A stretch of DNA of 64,000 nucleotides from JBFWNG01 sp050251195 (GTDB taxonomy: Bacteria; Bdellovibrionota_B; Oligoflexia; Oligoflexales; Oligoflexaceae), in contig JBFWNG010000003.1 of the NCBI GenBank assembly GCA_050251195.1, forward strand, positions 372,001 through 436,000, read 5' to 3'. The translations under genes were made by a program, and so were the position numbers. Below the pieces are notes generated by a model. That model saw only the letters and a program-made list of their open reading frames with translations, was not told the origin of the DNA and did no database searches. Within the stretch, counting starts at the first letter, position 1. Each line of letters opens with the position of its first letter. Of the stretch, positions 34,380 through 41,617 are shown in pieces.

Positions 34380-34619
34380 TTTTTCTTTTCTTCTTCTTTA
34401 ATTCTAAACTTGTGACATCTTGTCTGTCTGGGGAGGTCTCCGCCTATCTCTCCGAGAATTTCTTTTCTTTTTCTTTTTAATCTAAACAAGGGGCATCATC
34501 TCCGTCTGGGATAAGGCTCCCCTCCCGCATGTGAACTCCTTTCTTTTTCTTTTTTAAATCTAAACATAGGGCACCATCCCCGCCTGGGATAAGCCTCCCC
34601 TCTCCCGCGCGTGACCGTT
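34379..34619. repeat. Three decayed ~80-bp tandem units leading into hairpin element 1
   Basis: Three units begin at about 34379, 34459 and 34540. Each has a T-rich tract (TTTCTTTTTCTTTTTT), then (A)ATCTAAAC, a GGGCA-CAT stretch, then a CCGTCTGGGATAAG-CTCCCCT stem-like half. The third unit's stem-like half is the left arm of the complete hairpin at 34580-34704; the first two have only the left half and are more diverged. This looks like repeated partial duplication of the hairpin's left flank. Confidence 0.7.
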
Positions 34620-34704
34620 CGCTGCGCTTCCTGCTCCGCTCACTCGCACTCCGCTCCCGCTCCGTAGCGTCCCGCGCGGGAGAGGGGAGACTTACCCCAG
34701 ACGG
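34580..34704 (-). repeat. Long hairpin element, copy 1 (32-bp stem, 61-nt loop)
   Basis: The left arm at 34580-34611 and the right arm at 34673-34704 are complementary at 29 of 32 positions. They enclose a 61-nt loop (34612-34672). Read on the minus strand, all three imperfect positions become G-U pairs, so a minus-strand RNA would have an unbroken 32-pair stem. The loop on that strand starts GGACGCTACGGAGCGGGAGC and is purine-rich, with repeated GGAGC/GCGAG steps. It is identical over all 61 bases to the loop of copy 2 (35667-35727). The stem here (inner part CTCCCCTCTCCCGCGCG) differs from that of copy 2. It lies downstream of the lipoprotein gene at 34876-35400. Confidence 0.9.
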
Positions 34705-34875
34705 AAGCGGCAACTGTGTTGTTTAAATTCGCAAATTCGAGGATTAAATGAGGATTTTTAATGTGAAAATGTTAAAAAAATTTTTCACCCAAAACAATTG
34801 CCAAATTCAATTGATAAGGAGCAGCCTATCGATTAGCTAGGGTCGACTCCTTAACATAGGATTCACGTTCGCAGT
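34705..34875. other. Non-coding remainder of the 34.4-34.9 kb gap
   Basis: A/T-rich sequence without a convincing gene. It holds AAAACAATTGCCA at 34792-34804, which recurs at 35618-35630 just before hairpin copy 2. It also holds a small stem GTGAAAA/TTTTCAC around 34764-34788, and an interrupted hairpin at 34817-34853 (AAGGAG pairing with CTCCTT, CCTA with TAGG) that may end the minus-strand lipoprotein transcript. Confidence 0.5.
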
Positions 34876-35400
34876 CTATAGTTGCTTGGTCGCAAATTCA
34901 TTACAGGCTTCGAAGAGGTTGGGGAGGTCCCCGTTTATTTTTGTCGGTCTAAAATGCTTGCCGGATATAACGACACATCTGATTTCCTTAATGTCGTCAG
35001 GATCCTTTTCTAAGGCAAAATCCCGGCACCACGCTTTAACCGATTTATGACCACCAGGATATCGCCCTTCAGCGACGAAATGCTCAGGGTCAACATTACA
35101 GAAGCGGCCCGCCAAAGTTTCGTTCACACTGCCAGTTATTTCATCGCCATATGTCACCTTCGGACCCGGGTCAAACCCATCGGGGCCGCCACTCCCACCG
35201 CTTCCTCCTCCACCCATCGCAATTATAGCATCGGCCAAGACGATACCAACACATTGAGCGCTGTTGCCGCAGTCTCTTACCTGTTGCCTGAGGTCAACGC
35301 CGCTGTCCTCGGCATTAGCTACACTGCTCAACCGAGACTTACATGCGAGCAAAATAGTGATCGCGATTGTACCTACTGATAATACTGTTCTCAGTTTCAT
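34876..35400 (-). CDS. Hypothetical lipoprotein between the two hairpin elements
   Basis: Unknown 174-residue protein. The signal peptide has a lipobox (IAITILLAC). A Gly/Ser-rich hinge (MGGGGSGGSGG) lies near residue 65. The rest is a compact region with five cysteines (for example DCGNSAQC, RFC, AWC, IRC), which could form disulphides in the periplasm. The ATG has GGAGG five bases upstream. The gene is alone on this strand and is bracketed by the inverted hairpin elements at 34580 and 35634, which may mean it moved with them; that is inference. Confidence 0.7.
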   Translation of the reverse strand: MKLRTVLSVGTIAITILLACKSRLSSVANAEDSGVDLRQQVRDCGNSAQCVGIVLADAIIAMGGGGSGGSGGPDGFDPGPKVTYGDEITGSVNETLAGRFCNVDPEHFVAEGRYPGGHKSVKAWCRDFALEKDPDDIKEIRCVVISGKHFRPTKINGDLPNLFEACNEFATKQL

Positions 35401-35633
35401 AGTGCCTCCGATGCGCTACGCCGATACGCGGCCTCTTGATAGGGTGCTTTGGTCCCTTTTCTTTTCGGCTTTGTTTTTTAAAGATTTAGATCAATCGTCC
35501 GGGTGGGGAAGCGAAGCTACTTCTCTGTAAGCCGTAATATCTCCTCAGGAAAGAATATAGACTTACCAAGAACACCAAATTTCCCTACCCAACCAATTGC
35601 TTTCGGGGTTCTTACCTAAAACAATTGCCACAT
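35401..35633. other. Non-coding stretch upstream of the lipoprotein gene
   Basis: Part of the 400-bp gap 35401-35800. It must hold the promoter of the minus-strand lipoprotein gene, but I see no strong -35/-10 pair. AAAACAATTGCCA at 35618-35630 repeats the sequence at 34792, and a similar ACA-TTGCC block flanks hairpin copy 1. No gene is supported here. Confidence 0.5.
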
Positions 35634-35760
35634 CCGTCAGAGGTGAGGCAGTCGTCCTCTCGCGCCGGACGCTACGGAGCGGGAGCGGAGTGCGAGTGAG
35701 CGGAGCAGGAAGCGCAGCGAACGGTCAGGCGCGAGAGGACGACTGCCTCATCTCTGACGG
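35634..35760 (+). repeat. Long hairpin element, copy 2 (33-bp stem, 61-nt loop)
   Basis: Arms at 35634-35666 and 35728-35760 are complementary at 32 of 33 positions; on the plus strand the remaining one is a G-U pair. The loop at 35667-35727 is identical to the minus-strand loop of copy 1, so the two elements are in opposite orientation. Both stems start CCGTC and end GACGG, and share a CCTCTC-CGCG block near the loop, but the middle differs (here GAGGCAGTCGTCCTCTCGCG). Arms that change while keeping complementarity point to selection or copying of a hairpin. No T-run follows, so it is not an ordinary terminator. Confidence 0.9.
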
Positions 35761-35800
35761 GACTGTTGTTTCGGACACAAACACGAAAAAGGAAAAGGAA

Positions 35801-37057
35801 CTAGATACTATTAATCACCAAAGCCAATTCCCTCACGGCAGAAAATAAAACCCCCTCATCAATATTCAAAGCAGGAGTCAAAGAAAGCACCCGGGCCCCA
35901 TCACCGCACGGCAACGTAATTATCTTTTTCTTTAGCCCCTCAATCATCACCTTCTCCCCCAACCCGGCTTTCGTAAACTCAATACCGACAAAAAGCCCAG
36001 TGGCTCGAACTTCCCTCACAAGAGGCGACTTCAATTCCTGCGCTAACAACTTTTGAATCTTGTCACCAAGAACGAGCGAACGACCTGACAAATTGTTTCT
36101 GACGATCTCGTCAACGACAACCGATGCAATGCGGCAGGAAAAAGGATGACCAAAATAAGTCCCGGTGTGAATCGCTTCAGGCTTATCCTTAGGCCAATGA
36201 TCCATAGCCGCCTCTGTACCGGCGCAAACCGCGATAGGAACGCCGCCTCCCAGCGCTTTACCAAGACAAATAAGATCGCAGTCGAACTCGGAAGCCCAGG
36301 TGAATCTGCCGGTTCTTCCCGCACCGACGAAAACTTCGTCAAAAATCAAAAGCGCGTCTTCTCGTTGAGTTACGTCATACAACATGGACAGCCATGACTT
36401 TGGCGCAGGCCTCATGCCACCGCGACCTTGAATCGGTTCGACGATGACGGCGGCAAGCGGTGTGCCGTTCTTTTGCAATTCATAGACGGCATTCTCAATA
36501 TCCTGATCGGAACATGCCCACGGCAGCCGAACGACGGAGCTGTTGTTGAACCAAGAAACGAACGGCTCTCGGAAATCCTCTCGAGCCGCTATCGGAAGTA
36601 CCCCCAGTTCCAACCCGTGATATCCGCCTTCAAAACAAATCATGCCTGTCGAAGCCTTGCGTTGAAAAGCAGTCTTGAGAGCTATATCGACAGCACCGCT
36701 CCCTGACAGTGCGAGCGAAACCCTCTTAAATCGTGCGGGCAAGACAGACGAAAGTTTTTCTATGAATTGGATTTTGTCCGCAGAAGGAAATACGTCGCCC
36801 ATTCCTTGGAGCAATAGGTCCTTTCGAGACGCATATTCGGAGAATACGTTGAGGATCGAATCAGGGTTTTGGCCCAACGACAAGCTACCGAACCCGCCAC
36901 AAAGATCGACGTATTCATTGCCTTCAACATCCCAAAGGCTGCTTCCCTGTCCTCGCGCTAAAACAATTCCCCACTCTTCTGTCGCTCCCGTGCTGTCGCT
37001 ACATTCGCTGTTCAGAAGTCGCCGGTAACCGTCCTTGTTTGACGTTAAATTAAACAC
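35801..37057 (-). CDS. Class III pyridoxal-phosphate aminotransferase, substrate unknown
   Basis: A 418-residue fold-type I PLP enzyme of the OAT/GabT/HemL group. Visible features are the cofactor-phosphate motif SGSGAVDIALKTA (about 118-130), GGYHGLELG (144-152), the pyridine-ring Asp in LLIFDEVFVGAGRTG (Asp 240), and the Schiff-base lysine in DLICLGKALGGGVP (Lys 267). These assign the class but not the substrate; ornithine, acetylornithine, GABA and omega-amino acids are all possible. The GTG start at 37057 overlaps the end of queE by 8 bp, which links it to queE transcription without proving a role in queuosine synthesis. Confidence 0.88.
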   Translation of the reverse strand: MFNLTSNKDGYRRLLNSECSDSTGATEEWGIVLARGQGSSLWDVEGNEYVDLCGGFGSLSLGQNPDSILNVFSEYASRKDLLLQGMGDVFPSADKIQFIEKLSSVLPARFKRVSLALSGSGAVDIALKTAFQRKASTGMICFEGGYHGLELGVLPIAAREDFREPFVSWFNNSSVVRLPWACSDQDIENAVYELQKNGTPLAAVIVEPIQGRGGMRPAPKSWLSMLYDVTQREDALLIFDEVFVGAGRTGRFTWASEFDCDLICLGKALGGGVPIAVCAGTEAAMDHWPKDKPEAIHTGTYFGHPFSCRIASVVVDEIVRNNLSGRSLVLGDKIQKLLAQELKSPLVREVRATGLFVGIEFTKAGLGEKVMIEGLKKKIITLPCGDGARVLSLTPALNIDEGVLFSAVRELALVINSI

Positions 37058-37700
37058 CCTTGGCCCTCGGTCCCCAAATGTATTTGTGGAGTTGGAGGTT
37101 GAGTCGGCACGGCAATCCTGTTTCCAGAATCCATTCCGTCAGATCCTTTGGTTGGACCAAGCCCCATGCGCACGACATGAGAAGTGGGAATCTGGTCAAT
37201 GATTTCTCTTCAATTACGGCCTTGGCCCAATCGAAATCCGCCCTGCTTGCGATCACGAATTTGATTTCATCTGTCGTTTTCAGAGCGTCGATGTTGCTCC
37301 AAAGGTTGCGGTCGGACATTTTGCTGTCGGGACATTTGATGTCCATGATTACGTGACATGCTGGATCGACACCCGTGATGGGTTCAGAACCGCTTGTTTC
37401 CAAGAGGACTTTGAAGCCCTCAGAAACAAGCGTGGCAATCAAAGGTTTACAGTTTTCTTGTGCCAAAGGCTCGCCGCCTGTCACCTCAACAAGCCTTGTC
37501 GGAAATCTTTTGACCTGGTCCACGATCGCTTCGATCGTTAACTCTTGGCCCCCTTTGAAAGAATATACGGTATCGCACCAACGGCAGCGCAAGGGACACC
37601 CTGTCAGCCGAATAAAAGAACAGGGAAGCCCCGCGTAGGACGATTCTCCTTGGACAGAACAGTAGATTTCGGTAATTTGCAGGGGACGTATACCCGTCAT
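37050..37700 (-). CDS. queE: 7-carboxy-7-deazaguanine synthase
   Basis: Radical-SAM enzyme that contracts 6-carboxy-tetrahydropterin to 7-carboxy-7-deazaguanine on the way to queuosine in tRNA. The 216-residue length fits. The N-terminus reads ITEIYCSVQGESSYAGLPC, and the cluster motif GCPLRCRWCDT gives C-x3-C-x2-C at Cys 35, 39 and 42; EVTGGEPL is the SAM-binding GGE motif. queC, queD and folE are not nearby. It starts 16 bp from the divergent membrane-protein gene, so the two promoters must overlap the coding ends. Confidence 0.94.
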   Translation of the reverse strand: MTGIRPLQITEIYCSVQGESSYAGLPCSFIRLTGCPLRCRWCDTVYSFKGGQELTIEAIVDQVKRFPTRLVEVTGGEPLAQENCKPLIATLVSEGFKVLLETSGSEPITGVDPACHVIMDIKCPDSKMSDRNLWSNIDALKTTDEIKFVIASRADFDWAKAVIEEKSLTRFPLLMSCAWGLVQPKDLTEWILETGLPCRLNLQLHKYIWGPRAKGV

Positions 37701-37716
37701 ACTCGGCTAACTCATT

Positions 37717-38544
37717 ATGCTCAAAAACTTAAAACCGATATTTATACTCCATGCCGTCTATATCAGCCTCCTGGGAATAGCAATCCCTTTTACCCTGGCG
37801 GAACTTGTCTTGGGCGGGCAGAGCTTGAGCGCCACTGACGCGATGAACACATTGGCTCGCGGCAGCTCTTTGAATTCGGTAAAACTCCTTGAAATCATAA
37901 CCCCTTTTCTCACTCACTATCTGTGGTCGTTTGTGGGTTCTGTATTGGTCCTCAGTCTTTTCTTATTTTATGTCGTCGCATTCACGTTGGACACATTGCA
38001 CCACAAGCAGTCTTCGATTAGGGACCGAGTAAAGCGCACCCTGAAAGTCTTCTTCTTCCGAGGATTCATGGCGAGCATGATAGTGCTTCTTATTACCTTT
38101 CTCTTAGGTTTTCCGAGCAACGTATCCGTGATGTTCTTGTCGTTAGCCGTCGTCGCTCCCATTATTATTATGGAAACCAACCTTCGGCCTTTCCAAGCTG
38201 TGTGGTCAGCCCTTACCCTCTCCCAACTCAAAACCACCAACCAGCCACGATTTCGCGTGTACCTTTTCCTCTTCAGCCTTGGGATAATCGCTTTCTTCGG
38301 TGTCTTGTTGGGAGCGTCCATTAAGGATTTTTTTATTGTCGGCGACGAAGCTTTCAATATTCCGAAAGCAGATTGGTTCCCGCTGACCTATAGAGGACTT
38401 TCGAGCGGGTATATGGTGGGCGTATCCAGCATGCACCTCTGGCATGGCTTGCTCATTACTTTTTGGACAATTGTTGCCACTATTTATTACACGATCATCC
38501 TACAGGGACGCACGCGTCAGCCCTCTTCAGCAGATGGGGAATGA
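37717..38544 (+). CDS. Hypothetical multi-pass membrane protein
   Basis: Unknown 275-residue protein with about six hydrophobic helices (for example PIFILHAVYISLLGIAIPF, LWSFVGSVLVLSLFLFYVVA, ASMIVLLITFLLGF, YLFLFSLGIIAFFGVLLGA and WHGLLITFWTIVATIYYTII). The layout resembles DUF-type inner-membrane proteins with a cytoplasmic loop rich in Arg/Lys after the second helix. No catalytic motif is seen. The last 50 bp overlap the 3' end of the lipoate-ligase gene on the other strand. Confidence 0.72.
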   Translation: MLKNLKPIFILHAVYISLLGIAIPFTLAELVLGGQSLSATDAMNTLARGSSLNSVKLLEIITPFLTHYLWSFVGSVLVLSLFLFYVVAFTLDTLHHKQSSIRDRVKRTLKVFFFRGFMASMIVLLITFLLGFPSNVSVMFLSLAVVAPIIIMETNLRPFQAVWSALTLSQLKTTNQPRFRVYLFLFSLGIIAFFGVLLGASIKDFFIVGDEAFNIPKADWFPLTYRGLSSGYMVGVSSMHLWHGLLITFWTIVATIYYTIILQGRTRQPSSADGE

Positions 38545-39184
38545 ACGCTTCGTTGGGCGGAATAAGCTCGTCCTTCAGCGCCTTTTTCACGGCTACCTCG
38601 AATGCGCCCGGGAAAATGCTTTGCAGCGTTTTCTTGTCGATCTGCGAATTATGCTGCGCCAAACCCAGCAAGAAGTCTCGATGTGACCTCATCTTTCGAT
38701 AATCGGGTTCTTTCGAAGGATGTCGAAGGTACCTTTCAATTTCGTCTATGTTCGAACGAAACAGCACCGAAGCCTGATAGAGCAAGTAATTTCGGCTGCG
38801 AAACAAACTCGTACCCGCGATCTTCTTGTGGCCGATCACCACGTCGCTCAAGCCCAACTGGGCAAAACCGGTCGTGTCGTACCCCACTTTGTGCAGAGCG
38901 TCGATCAGGGCGCCATTGATCAAGGAGAAGTATTTCTTGTTTTGAAATTCCTCTCTGACCCAAGCGCCAAAGCTTACGATCAGACAATCGTTATGGAGGA
39001 GTACCGTGCCGCCGCCACCATATCGTTTTAAAATATTGATACCGTCCCTAGCACAGGCTTCTTCGTCAACTTCAACGTCGGCCTTGTTGGAACTGCCCAA
39101 AACAACGAACGAAGTTTCCGGGAACCACACCTTTGAATGGTATGGCTGATCGCACCGACGAATGATTTCGTCATCGATCCACAT
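38495..39184 (-). CDS. Lipoate-protein ligase / lipoyl-transferase family protein
   Basis: A 229-residue BPL/LplA/LipB-fold protein that attaches lipoyl or octanoyl groups to E2 or GcvH domains. Signatures are VVLGSSNKADVEVDEEAC, the substrate loop ILKRYGGGGTVLLHNDCLIV and the catalytic-lysine motif VVIGHKKIAGTSLFRSR. It lacks the separate C-terminal domain of E. coli LplA, so it could be LplA-like, LipM-like or need a partner. Its ATG shares one base with the mgtE stop (TAATG), making it the last gene of the ileS-mgtE unit. Confidence 0.84.
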   Translation of the reverse strand: MWIDDEIIRRCDQPYHSKVWFPETSFVVLGSSNKADVEVDEEACARDGINILKRYGGGGTVLLHNDCLIVSFGAWVREEFQNKKYFSLINGALIDALHKVGYDTTGFAQLGLSDVVIGHKKIAGTSLFRSRNYLLYQASVLFRSNIDEIERYLRHPSKEPDYRKMRSHRDFLLGLAQHNSQIDKKTLQSIFPGAFEVAVKKALKDELIPPNEAFIPHLLKRADACVPVG

Positions 39185-40566
39185 TACTTAGATCCGATAA
39201 TGGAACCGAGGACCCGGGTCGCTATGTTGAAAAAAATAAATATCCCTACGATATCCACAACGGAGGCGATCGCGGGAGAGGAACTCACGGCTGGATCCAA
39301 CTTGACGGATTTGAGGAGCAACGGGAGCATAGATCCCACTATGGATCCGAAGGTCACAACGCCGATGAGACTTGAAGAAACGATAATTGCGGTCACGGTG
39401 CTCTGGCTTCCAATGTAAGCTCGCAAAAAGCCTAGCAACCCCAATATAGCTCCAAGGCTTAATCCGATAATCATCTCTCGGCCCAACACCTTGTACCAAT
39501 CTCCGAGACTAATTTCTTTGATAGCCAAACTTCGGATCATCAGAGAAGCCGCCTGCGATCCGGAATTGCCGCCGGAAGAGACGATAAGGGGCAAGAAAAA
39601 CACCAAGACGCTCATCGCCTGGATCGTTCGGTCGAAGTGTTCTAATGCGTTAGCCGTGAACATACTGCCCGTGAACAATAAAGCCAGCCAACCCGCGCGT
39701 TTCCGAATAAGGGTAAACGTGGACGTCTGGAAATAAGAATCTTCCAAACTAGCATGACCGCCGAATTGTTGGAGATCTTCCGTCGCTTCGTCTTCCGCCA
39801 CGTCAAACGCGGCCTCGGCCTCCACGATACCTACAAGGTGTTCGCTTTCGTTGACAATGGGAATATACGGAGTGTCGTATTTTCGAAAGAAGTCGGCGGC
39901 CGCATCTTCATTCTCGTTGGCATTAAGAAACGGCTGGGGGGTGTCCATCAAGTCTTTGACGAGAGTCGACGCCGGATCTGCTATGACCAACGATGCAAGG
40001 CTGACGTAGCCCAAGAGCTTCTTTTCCGCGTCAACGACGAACAAGTGGTGAAGCGCTGACTCCGGAAACCCACCCGATGTCCATCTGAGATAACCCAGTG
40101 CCTCATCCGCCTTCATATCTTGTTTCAGCGAAATAAACTCAGGGCTCATCAGGCGGCCGACCGAGCCTTCCGGATAGCTCAAAAGCTTTTTCGCCATCGC
40201 CTTTTCTTTTTTGGAAAGTTTGGCGATAAGCTTGATCCGGATAGCCTCATCGAGTTCTTCGAGTAGGCGGGTCCTGTCAGCTGGCTCCATCTGGTTTAGA
40301 AGATTTTCGACCACGATGTCCGGCAGCCGGTCCAGCATCTCTTCCTGCCGGTCGAAATTCAGATACGAGAAAACGTCTACCCTTTTGGGCTTCGGAACAA
40401 GCCGGAATAGGACAATCGAAAACTTGATGTCCAGGTCTTTGAAACACTCGGCGATATCGGGCGCGTCGAGCTTTTTGATATAGCCACGCAGCCTCTTGAA
40501 GTTGCGAGCTTCAAGCCACTCCAAGACTTCATGAACATCGACTTCTGGTCGATCCGTCGTGCTCAT
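39184..40566 (-). CDS. mgtE: Magnesium transporter MgtE
   Basis: Mg2+-gated magnesium channel of the inner membrane. The 460-residue protein has the MgtE N domain with alpha-superhelix repeats (to about 140), two CBS domains (about 150-270; MSPEFISLKQDMKADEALGY, YIPIVNESEHLVGIVEAEAA), the plug helix and five C-terminal helices with the pore signature PLIVSSGGNSGSQAASLMIR. It overlaps the upstream lipoprotein gene by 4 bp and the downstream ligase gene by 1 bp. Confidence 0.95.
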   Translation of the reverse strand: MSTTDRPEVDVHEVLEWLEARNFKRLRGYIKKLDAPDIAECFKDLDIKFSIVLFRLVPKPKRVDVFSYLNFDRQEEMLDRLPDIVVENLLNQMEPADRTRLLEELDEAIRIKLIAKLSKKEKAMAKKLLSYPEGSVGRLMSPEFISLKQDMKADEALGYLRWTSGGFPESALHHLFVVDAEKKLLGYVSLASLVIADPASTLVKDLMDTPQPFLNANENEDAAADFFRKYDTPYIPIVNESEHLVGIVEAEAAFDVAEDEATEDLQQFGGHASLEDSYFQTSTFTLIRKRAGWLALLFTGSMFTANALEHFDRTIQAMSVLVFFLPLIVSSGGNSGSQAASLMIRSLAIKEISLGDWYKVLGREMIIGLSLGAILGLLGFLRAYIGSQSTVTAIIVSSSLIGVVTFGSIVGSMLPLLLKSVKLDPAVSSSPAIASVVDIVGIFIFFNIATRVLGSIIGSK

Positions 40567-41588
40567 TTTTCTCCCTGCGCTTTTTCACACTGTTGTCTTA
40601 GCATTTTCTCCGGATTCTCTTCATCGTCCAAGAGATTTTCAACTTTTCTTAAGAACTCGCCGACGTTCCGCATTTTTAAGCAAGCATAGGCTTCCTCAAA
40701 AACACTCACATCAAGATCATACAACGCTATACCCAACAACACCGCGTTATTCCACTCTTTCTTAAAATAAGGTTCGAACTCATCCGTTTTAAACGAGGGC
40801 TTTTTATTTGTCAAAAATGATCGGTAGAGTTGTTCTTTGCTCGCGAGAATCTGCTCTTTCGTGAGGGTCTTGTTGGCAAAGAGTCGGTCCAGCTCCGCTC
40901 TTAGCTCGGAGAGCCAGAGGTGAAAGGTCTTCTGATCTTCTTGCCTGTTGAGATAGTCCTCAAGCTCGTCTCGAAGGTGCTTTTGCTCAAGGTATTGCAT
41001 GGCCAATTTATGACCGACGAACTCGGCGATTTGTTCGTTGAACTCTGCGTTGCCCGAGACCCAAAATGTCCGGTGCGTCAGTTCGTGGAACAGAAGGTGA
41101 GCAAGCTCCGCGTGACTTCGCTCGAGCATGGATCGAAAAATCGGATCAGAGAACCACCCTAGTGTGGAGAACGCCCCCACCGCGCCCTTGCCTACGTCAT
41201 ACCCCTCGCTTTTTAGTTCTTCGGCCTCTTCGTCTCTTTCCGCTCGATCGAAGAACCCGAGATAGGGAACGGTGCCAACAATGGGAAACCACCATGTTTT
41301 AGATTCGAGCTTGTCGGGAGCAGCGGCGTAAACGATGTGCGACACGGGCTTGTTGCTGGTCTCAATATATTGATCGTAGGCGCCGTCGACGTTAAGGCCC
41401 TGCTCCTCCGCAAATTTGACAATATCTTGAGACCACCTAAGGCGTTGCTGCACAGGCGCTGGCGTGTCTGAGCTTGTGATGACTTCGGAAATGGGCTGTT
41501 TCTGACTATAGAGCTTACCTTGGTGGTACGCCTGCGTCAAAACGTAGCACCCGCTTTGGCAAGCTGCCAACGCTAGCAACAAAAACAT
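40563..41588 (-). CDS. Predicted aminopeptidase-like zinc lipoprotein
   Basis: A 341-residue protein of the conserved 'predicted aminopeptidase' (Aminopep) family. The N-terminus is a very short hydrophobic segment with a lipobox (FLLLALAAC), then the family opening SGCYVLTQAYHQGKL. The metal site is HLLFHELTHRTFWVSGNAEF (HExxH), followed by NEQIAEFVG, whose Glu is the likely third ligand. The signal peptide seems short of positive charges from ATG 41588; a non-ATG start slightly upstream, overlapping the ileS end, would add LKINFR. It lies between ileS and mgtE. Substrate unknown. Confidence 0.84.
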   Translation of the reverse strand: MFLLLALAACQSGCYVLTQAYHQGKLYSQKQPISEVITSSDTPAPVQQRLRWSQDIVKFAEEQGLNVDGAYDQYIETSNKPVSHIVYAAAPDKLESKTWWFPIVGTVPYLGFFDRAERDEEAEELKSEGYDVGKGAVGAFSTLGWFSDPIFRSMLERSHAELAHLLFHELTHRTFWVSGNAEFNEQIAEFVGHKLAMQYLEQKHLRDELEDYLNRQEDQKTFHLWLSELRAELDRLFANKTLTKEQILASKEQLYRSFLTNKKPSFKTDEFEPYFKKEWNNAVLLGIALYDLDVSVFEEAYACLKMRNVGEFLRKVENLLDDEENPEKMLRQQCEKAQGEK

Positions 41589-41617
41589 GCGAAAATTAAT
41601 CTTGAGGCTCCGAAACG

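Noticed and set aside
34477..34713. Minus-strand frame rich in Arg/Ser/Glu across the first hairpin element
   Set aside because: It only translates the hairpin loop and T-rich repeats (ERSASERSRKRSERSR); it has no ribosome-binding site and no likely start. I treat the region as repeat.
34580..35760. Hairpin elements as ordinary intrinsic terminators
   Set aside because: Stems of 32-33 bp with 61-nt loops and no T-run do not fit, and one copy is oriented against the neighbouring transcripts.
34379..35800. Insertion sequence with transposase
   Set aside because: No transposase-like frame exists; the only supported gene is a lipoprotein. At most this is a non-autonomous element.
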